A DNA stretch of 64,000 nucleotides, taken from Aliicoccus persicus. Lineage in GTDB: Bacteria; Bacillota; Bacilli; Staphylococcales; Salinicoccaceae. A program made the translations under genes and the position numbers. Numbering within the stretch: the first letter of the stretch is position 1; each line of letters starts with the position of its first letter. The notes below the pieces were generated by a model that was not told the DNA's origin, searched no databases, and saw nothing but the letters and a program-made list of their open reading frames with translations. This document shows positions 59,090 to 64,000 of the stretch, piece after piece. Location of the stretch: assembly GCF_900110815.1 (NCBI RefSeq), contig NZ_FOIT01000007.1, forward strand, positions 1 through 64,000, written 5' to 3'.

Positions 59090-60409
59090 CTAATGTGCAT
59101 GTCCTTCATCTTCATCACTATTCCGGTTCTTAAGAAATACATATTCACCTATAAAGATGACGATGATAAATACGATGGACACGGCAACAATCAACCAGTC
59201 ATTCATCAGTTTGACCCATACAAAGGCCGTCAATACGATGCCGTCCAATATGAATGCAGTCATAACGATGGCTGGATTTGCTTTCACCTTACCTCTCAGA
59301 CGTTTGAATACACCCCAATGCACAATCATATCCATCACAAGATATAGTATTGCGCCGACTGAAGCGATACGGCTGAGATCGAAAACAACGGCCAGTACCA
59401 TCGCAAGTACAATCGTGTATACCAGTGTATGCTTCTGGATGCGTCCCGGCATGCCGAAATGCTTATGCGGAATCAATTTCATATCCGTCAGCATGGCAAG
59501 CATCCGTGAAACTGCAAATACACTAGCAATAATACCTGAGACGGTCGCAATGATTGCAATAGCGACGGTAAACCATACACCGTAATTCCCAAATGCTGGT
59601 CTTGCAGCTTCTGCGAGGGAGTACTCCTGTGCTGCAATGATTTCATTCAATGGCAGATTGCTGAATACCCCCCATGCAACGAGCAGATAGACAAAGAGGC
59701 TGATTGATATGGAAGCGACAATTGCTCTGCCGATATTCCTATTGGGGTTGACGATTTCCGACCCGCTGTTCGTTATGGTCGTAAATCCTTTAAATGACAG
59801 GATGGCGAGCGCCACAGCCGCAATCATGCTGGCAATGGTGGCATCTTCAGTCCCTCCGCTGCTTTCAGCAGGGGTAATTGAAAAGCCGGCTGCCCATAAT
59901 CCACCCATCGCAAAAACGACAAGTCCAAGAATCTTCAAAAGAGATACGATGGACGTAAACGTTTGAATGAAACTATTGCCGGAAATATTAATCAGAAACG
60001 CGAAGAGCAACAAGCCGACGGCAAGGGCCGGCACCAGGTAGGTCGTTTCATCAATATTAAATATCTGTAATGTATAGGTGCCGAATGTACGAGCCACCAG
60101 GCTCTGATTGATGACCATGGAGACTGCCATCAGCATTGCTGCTGCTGCAGTAACCGTACCTTGACCATACGCTTTTGCCAGAAACATGCCGATGCCCCCT
60201 GCTGAAGGATATTCATTACTCATTTTGACATAAGAGTACGCACTGAAACCTGTCACAACGCCACCGACTATAAATATGATTGGAAACCATGTACCAGCAA
60301 GTGCAGCAATCTGACCTAGCAAGGCAAATATCCCAGCGCTGATCATGACGCCTGTTCCCAGTCCAATGGCACCGAGTAGGGATAAGCTGTTTTTTTTATA
60401 TTCACTCAT
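59090..60409 (-). CDS. APC-family amino acid permease
   Basis: The 439-residue protein has about 12 hydrophobic segments and the APC start SLLGAIGLGTGVMISAGIFALLGQIA with the unwound TM1 GxG motif, EYPSAGGIGMFLAKAYGQG in TM2-3, and FKGFTTITNSGSEIVNPNRNIGRAI in TM6-loop. It imports amino acids or related amines; substrate unknown. The C-terminus ends in charged, His-containing EDEGHAH. MSEYKK at 60409 follows GAGGTGAT. It lies between copper genes and the two-component system, with no evident metal link. Confidence 0.88.
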   Translation of the reverse strand: MSEYKKNSLSLLGAIGLGTGVMISAGIFALLGQIAALAGTWFPIIFIVGGVVTGFSAYSYVKMSNEYPSAGGIGMFLAKAYGQGTVTAAAAMLMAVSMVINQSLVARTFGTYTLQIFNIDETTYLVPALAVGLLLFAFLINISGNSFIQTFTSIVSLLKILGLVVFAMGGLWAAGFSITPAESSGGTEDATIASMIAAVALAILSFKGFTTITNSGSEIVNPNRNIGRAIVASISISLFVYLLVAWGVFSNLPLNEIIAAQEYSLAEAARPAFGNYGVWFTVAIAIIATVSGIIASVFAVSRMLAMLTDMKLIPHKHFGMPGRIQKHTLVYTIVLAMVLAVVFDLSRIASVGAILYLVMDMIVHWGVFKRLRGKVKANPAIVMTAFILDGIVLTAFVWVKLMNDWLIVAVSIVFIIVIFIGEYVFLKNRNSDEDEGHAH

Positions 60410-60550
60410 TATCATCACCTCATAAATAACAGTTTCCAATACATATGCCCATTATTTATGCAGTTGGTGTGCAGATTTGAAAATATCTTGAATAAATTTT
60501 AAAATCATGTCGATTATGCATTATCCTTTACCCTTGTTAAAAAGTACGGT

Positions 60551-61222
60551 CTATTTTTTGATCCATTTGTAACCAACGCCCCATACTGTTTGAAAGTAAT
60601 CATCCATAGGGAAGCCGACGTCCCGGATTTTTTCACGCATATTTCTGACATGGGAGTCCACCGTACGGCCCTCGGTCTCAGAATGAATTCCCCACACCAG
60701 GTCAATCAATTGATCTCTTGAAAACACTCTGCCTGGATTTTTCATCAACAATCCAATGATTGCAAATTCTTTAGGCGTTAATTTTATATATTGATTTCTA
60801 TAGGATAATTCGAATTGGTCTTTGTCCCATAATAACCCATCCATCTCAACCTGGTTCACAGGTTTTGTTCTTCGTAGTGCGGCATCCATCCGTGCTACCA
60901 ATTCTGCTTCATCAAAAGGTTTTGTTATATAATCATCTGCCCCCAGTTTAAGTCCTTTCACGACGTCTTCTTTTTGTTCCCGTGCAGTCACCATGATGAT
61001 GGGCACATCAGAGTATTCCCGGATTTTTCTACATACTTCCCACCCATCCATTTCAGGCATCATAATATCCAGAAGAATAATATCGAACCTTTCTTCTTTG
61101 ATATATTCGAGTCCTTCATTTGCACCTAAAGCCTTACGACAAATATAGTGGTATGGCCTTAAGTATAAGTCCAGTAGTTCCAGCATTCTCTCTTCATCGT
61201 CAATCAATAACACTTTATTCAT
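60551..61222 (-). CDS. OmpR/PhoB-family response regulator
   Basis: The 223-residue protein has a receiver domain with acidic pocket (DDEER at 8-12), phospho-acceptor Asp in DIILLDIMMPEMDGWE (about 52), Thr in MVTARE and Lys in YITKPF. A C-terminal winged helix follows (KLTPKEFAIIGLLMKNPGRVFSR; GRTVDSHVRNMREKI). It overlaps the kinase gene by 8 bp. Placement in the copper cluster suggests control of these genes in response to copper or envelope stress, which is inference. Confidence 0.93.
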   Translation of the reverse strand: MNKVLLIDDEERMLELLDLYLRPYHYICRKALGANEGLEYIKEERFDIILLDIMMPEMDGWEVCRKIREYSDVPIIMVTAREQKEDVVKGLKLGADDYITKPFDEAELVARMDAALRRTKPVNQVEMDGLLWDKDQFELSYRNQYIKLTPKEFAIIGLLMKNPGRVFSRDQLIDLVWGIHSETEGRTVDSHVRNMREKIRDVGFPMDDYFQTVWGVGYKWIKK

Positions 61223-62603
61223 CCAAATCTTCCTTCGTCAAAGATATGATAAAAGTAGTTCCTTTGCCTGATGTACTTTCTACTCTAATATCTCCGCCAT
61301 GCAATTCCACAATTTCTTTAGCAATGGTCAGACCGAGACCAGACCCTCCGCTCGCCCGGGACCTGGATTTTTCGGCACGATAAAGACGCTCAAATATAAA
61401 GGGTACATCTTTTTCTGGAATTCCGTCTCCATTATCTGAAATAGTCGTTAAGATTTCATTTTTATTTTGACTCACTACTATTGTGATATGCCTCTCCTCA
61501 GGCGTATACTTTATTGCATTATCCAATATATTCAATAAAACCTGTTGCATCCTTGCGGGGTCTACCATAACAATCAGATTTTCCGGACAATCAAAAGTAA
61601 GTTTTATATTTTTTTGTTTGAGCGCCGGATGAATGCGTGCCAAAACAATTGCAATCAAGTCGCCATATACTACGCTCTCTTTCCTGATGTCAAATTCATT
61701 ATGATCTATTCTGGCTAACTCAAACAGATTTTTAATCAGGTCTGTTAAATGCTCTGTTTCTTCCTGGATAATTTTGATGTATTTATCCCTATCCGTCATG
61801 GATATATTTTTTCTGCTAATGATATCCGTATATCCTTTCATATAGGTCAAAGGTGTCCGCAATTCATGGGATATACTCCCCAAAAATTCATTTCTCTCAT
61901 TTTTTAAACGCTCCAAATCCTGCGACAACCGGTTAATTGAAGTCGCCAAATCTCCGAGTTCATCCTTTCGTTGTGTATATAATTGCACATTATGATTGCC
62001 CTTGCTTAATTGCTCTGCCGCTTTTTTCATCTTTAATATCGGCCGGGTAATGACTCTGGAGAGAATAAACACTGTGATCACAGTCAGAAGTAAAGTTAAC
62101 AGGCCGACAAATAAAAACTGACGGCTGAGATGATCAATAATTCGTTCGATGCTATCACTTTCAGCGAACATGAAGACATGTCCGCTATGCGTGTCGTTAG
62201 AAGTGATCGGACTGTCTGTAGACACATACTTTTCTTCCGACCAATTCGATTCCAGAATGGCTCCGCTCTGGGGGATTTCACCATAATCAGTATGTTCGAT
62301 GAGTGAAGACATTTCGGATTCAACCGGATCAGAACTGGTGATTACTTCTCCATTTTCATCTGTTATCACCACAATAAAATCTGATTCTGACTCCATAATG
62401 GCGACATGGTTCATAGTCGAAGGTGTATAGTTTTCTTCCAATACGTCTCTGTGAGTATTCCCACGTGCCAACAAATCTCCCATCACTTCTTCCACACGAT
62501 CGTTGACCAAGTTGGTATATAATATGTAGAATAATATGATTTCAATCGTAAGTATCACCAGGAAAAAAAATAATCCAATCTTTAAGGCTAATTTGTTGAA
62601 CAT
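61215..62603 (-). CDS. Sensor histidine kinase
   Basis: The 462-residue kinase has TM1 (about 8-30), an extracellular sensor domain of ~130 residues (31-160) with acidic and His residues, TM2 (about 165-187), HAMP (RPILKMKKAAEQLSKGNHN), the HisKA box GSISHELRTPLTYMKGY and an HATPase domain with NILDNAIKY, DNGDGIP and GGSGLGLTIAKEIVELHGG. It is the partner of the adjacent regulator. Histidines in the sensor part (DTHSGHVFMF) could bind metal, but this is speculative. Confidence 0.93.
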   Translation of the reverse strand: MFNKLALKIGLFFFLVILTIEIILFYILYTNLVNDRVEEVMGDLLARGNTHRDVLEENYTPSTMNHVAIMESESDFIVVITDENGEVITSSDPVESEMSSLIEHTDYGEIPQSGAILESNWSEEKYVSTDSPITSNDTHSGHVFMFAESDSIERIIDHLSRQFLFVGLLTLLLTVITVFILSRVITRPILKMKKAAEQLSKGNHNVQLYTQRKDELGDLATSINRLSQDLERLKNERNEFLGSISHELRTPLTYMKGYTDIISRKNISMTDRDKYIKIIQEETEHLTDLIKNLFELARIDHNEFDIRKESVVYGDLIAIVLARIHPALKQKNIKLTFDCPENLIVMVDPARMQQVLLNILDNAIKYTPEERHITIVVSQNKNEILTTISDNGDGIPEKDVPFIFERLYRAEKSRSRASGGSGLGLTIAKEIVELHGGDIRVESTSGKGTTFIISLTKEDLDE

Positions 62604-62729
62604 AAAGATCTCCTCAGTTCTGACATGTCTCTACATGGATATAAACCATTATAAATGATTTCCTCACTTCAATTATTATTCGAGATTATTCGTACATATA
62701 GCAAATCATTACATTTTAAATCATGCATT

Positions 62730-63647
62730 TTATTTTACTTTACCTTCATTTAAAATATTTTTCCACTGTCCCTCTCTTCCGGTATCAGTCAAATAAGCAT
62801 CTTGAGTTGTCGTATAGATTGCTAACTCATCTTCATTATTCGGGTTGATTGCAATATACAAAACATCCGCCTCTTTCAGTTCCGACAGGCTAACAGTTGT
62901 TGAATCACTATTTTTAATTTCTCTTTTGATAAGTGTCGGCTGCCCGTCGTAGGTAGCATAATATAAATCATCTTCATAGAAATAAACAGCAGTGCCTGAC
63001 TGATTTGAATCTGTTAAAATTTTAAATTCTTCTCCACCATTTTCTGATAAAAATATTCCAGTGGAGGTGGCAGCTGCAACAAAGTTTGAATCTGAGGGAT
63101 GTAAGGCCAGGTGTAACACTTCACCATCAAGGCCGTTTGCATCTGCTTGTTCCCAATTTTCTCCCTCATCAACACTCTTATAAAACCCCCGTTCTAATTC
63201 AGAGTTGACTTCAGGGTTAAACAAAAAAATATCATGACTGTTATACCCTAACGCCATAGCATGATAATCCGTCTCACCTTCAAATTTAACGTGTTCCAAA
63301 GTCCGTCCGCCGTCAAAACTGCGTTGAATGCCAAATGGGTTTGGAATATCCGAATCCCCTCCTGGATGGCCGGAAGTATAAAAGCCTTCATCTACAGCAT
63401 TAAAGCCCATATAGTCATTATAATTTCGGGTGGTTTCATACCATTCACTGTCACGGAACATCTTCAAGCCGCCATGCGTTGCAAAATATAATCCATCAGT
63501 CTCCCCTGCGTATCCCACTCCATGAATATGTTGTATTTCGCCACTAAAAGCTGCCTCAAAGTTATCTGTGTGATCGTTCCTGCATCCTGCCAGAAATATT
63601 ATTGATACTGCTATTAAAATAATTACTAAATATTTTGATATCATCAC
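62730..63647 (-). CDS. BNR/sortilin-like repeat lipoprotein (F510_1955 type)
   Basis: The 305-residue lipoprotein has a signal ending in the lipobox FLAGC (Cys22). The body has β-propeller blades of BNR/sialidase-like type: IQHIHGVGYAGETDGLYFATHGG, QRSFDGGRTLEHVKF, YKSVDEGENWEQAD, FLSENGGEEFKIL. I recall such 'F510_1955 family' proteins beside copper and multicopper oxidase genes in Firmicutes; their role is unknown and no sialidase catalytic residues are obvious. It is separated from the kinase gene by 126 bp and runs in the same direction. Confidence 0.75.
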   Translation of the reverse strand: MMISKYLVIILIAVSIIFLAGCRNDHTDNFEAAFSGEIQHIHGVGYAGETDGLYFATHGGLKMFRDSEWYETTRNYNDYMGFNAVDEGFYTSGHPGGDSDIPNPFGIQRSFDGGRTLEHVKFEGETDYHAMALGYNSHDIFLFNPEVNSELERGFYKSVDEGENWEQADANGLDGEVLHLALHPSDSNFVAAATSTGIFLSENGGEEFKILTDSNQSGTAVYFYEDDLYYATYDGQPTLIKREIKNSDSTTVSLSELKEADVLYIAINPNNEDELAIYTTTQDAYLTDTGREGQWKNILNEGKVK

Positions 63648-63853
63648 TCTATTCTCCCACTTTATTTACTGATTAATACACTGGACTCTTTATATATTTT
63701 ATTATTTAAGTATCGATTTTTCGTGCAGATTCGAGTACAGATACTATCTCATTTTACTAATTAAATACATTTATTTTTCATTAAATATGCACATAAACTG
63801 CAAATATTATGGGTAGAGTTTCAATTAGAAATAATGAAATGGAGGGTATATAC

Positions 63854-64000
63854 ATGGTAAAAAACAAGATATTATTAGGTTTTATTTCAGTATTTGCTGT
63901 ATCTTTACTAGCTGCATGTGGTAATGGAGAAACTCAGACCAGTGAAAATGAAGACAGTCAAAGCACTGAAACAGAATCCAGTTCCGAAGAAGAAATGGAT
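63854..64000 (+). CDS. Lipoprotein, 5' part (runs off the window)
   Basis: The frame starts at ATG 63854 after GGAGGG and encodes a lipoprotein signal with lipobox LLAAC, then an acidic Ser/Glu/Thr linker (SENEDSQSTETESSSEEEMD) to the end of the window. The start resembles YdhK/DUF1541 lipoproteins, which often accompany mco and copper genes, but the diagnostic domain is not in view. It is divergent from the BNR lipoprotein gene. Confidence 0.7.
   Translation, partial: MVKNKILLGFISVFAVSLLAACGNGETQTSENEDSQSTETESSSEEEMD

Overview
The window looks like the chromosome of a low-GC Firmicute of the family Staphylococcaceae. The order dnaX–ebfC–recR–16S rRNA, the long SRP RNA beside dnaX, the gram-positive Shine-Dalgarno sites and the staphylococcal-type Tn554, erm(A), ars, mer and cad genes all point there. 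The aro and guaB surroundings and the very acidic secreted proteins suggest a relative such as Jeotgalicoccus or Salinicoccus rather than Staphylococcus proper; that genus guess is inference.

Bases 1-22050 are core genome. On the minus strand lie the 5' part of a 16S rRNA gene with its promoter, recR, ebfC, dnaX, SRP RNA, a YehR-like lipoprotein, a VOC protein and two acidic secreted proteins. On the plus strand follow an MFS exporter, a PPC-domain protein and an aromatic amino acid operon (DAHP synthase, pheA, tyrA, aminotransferase, chorismate mutase). That operon sits behind a short leader peptide rich in Phe and Tyr codons and a terminator, which looks like ribosome-mediated attenuation. 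Next come a short cysteine-synthase-like gene and a candidate communication cassette: an XRE–TPR (RRNPP-like) regulator, a 41-residue secreted peptide and a YfbU-family gene. A hairpin repeat array, a YflT-like stress protein, guaB behind a purine riboswitch, and guaA complete this part.

Bases 22037-56326 are two tandem genomic islands at the 3' end of guaA. The 14 bp sequence ATTGAGTGGGAATA occurs at 22037, 47669 and 56313 as attL, internal att and attR. Island A carries a composite IS256-family transposon with an AadA-like nucleotidyltransferase gene and an 8 bp target duplication. It also carries a radC fragment broken by a Tn554-like element (tnpABC, spc, erm(A)), a type I restriction system whose hsdR is fused into the start of erm(A), a large arsenic cluster, and a SulP/UspA pair. 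A decayed recombinase, methyltransferase and MFS fragment lie at its right end. Island B shares the same ends. It carries a 7.5 kb inverted-repeat-bounded unit (ISL3 transposase, merA, merR, cadC, cadA, cadD), an integrase remnant and a toxin-antitoxin pair beside attR.

Bases 56327-64000 hold a copper-type cluster: multicopper oxidase, Cys-rich four-helix copper-binding protein, APC permease, two-component system, a BNR-like lipoprotein and the start of another lipoprotein. The accessory half of the window therefore combines resistance to arsenic, mercury, cadmium and probably copper with resistance genes for spectinomycin, macrolides-lincosamides and perhaps another aminoglycoside.
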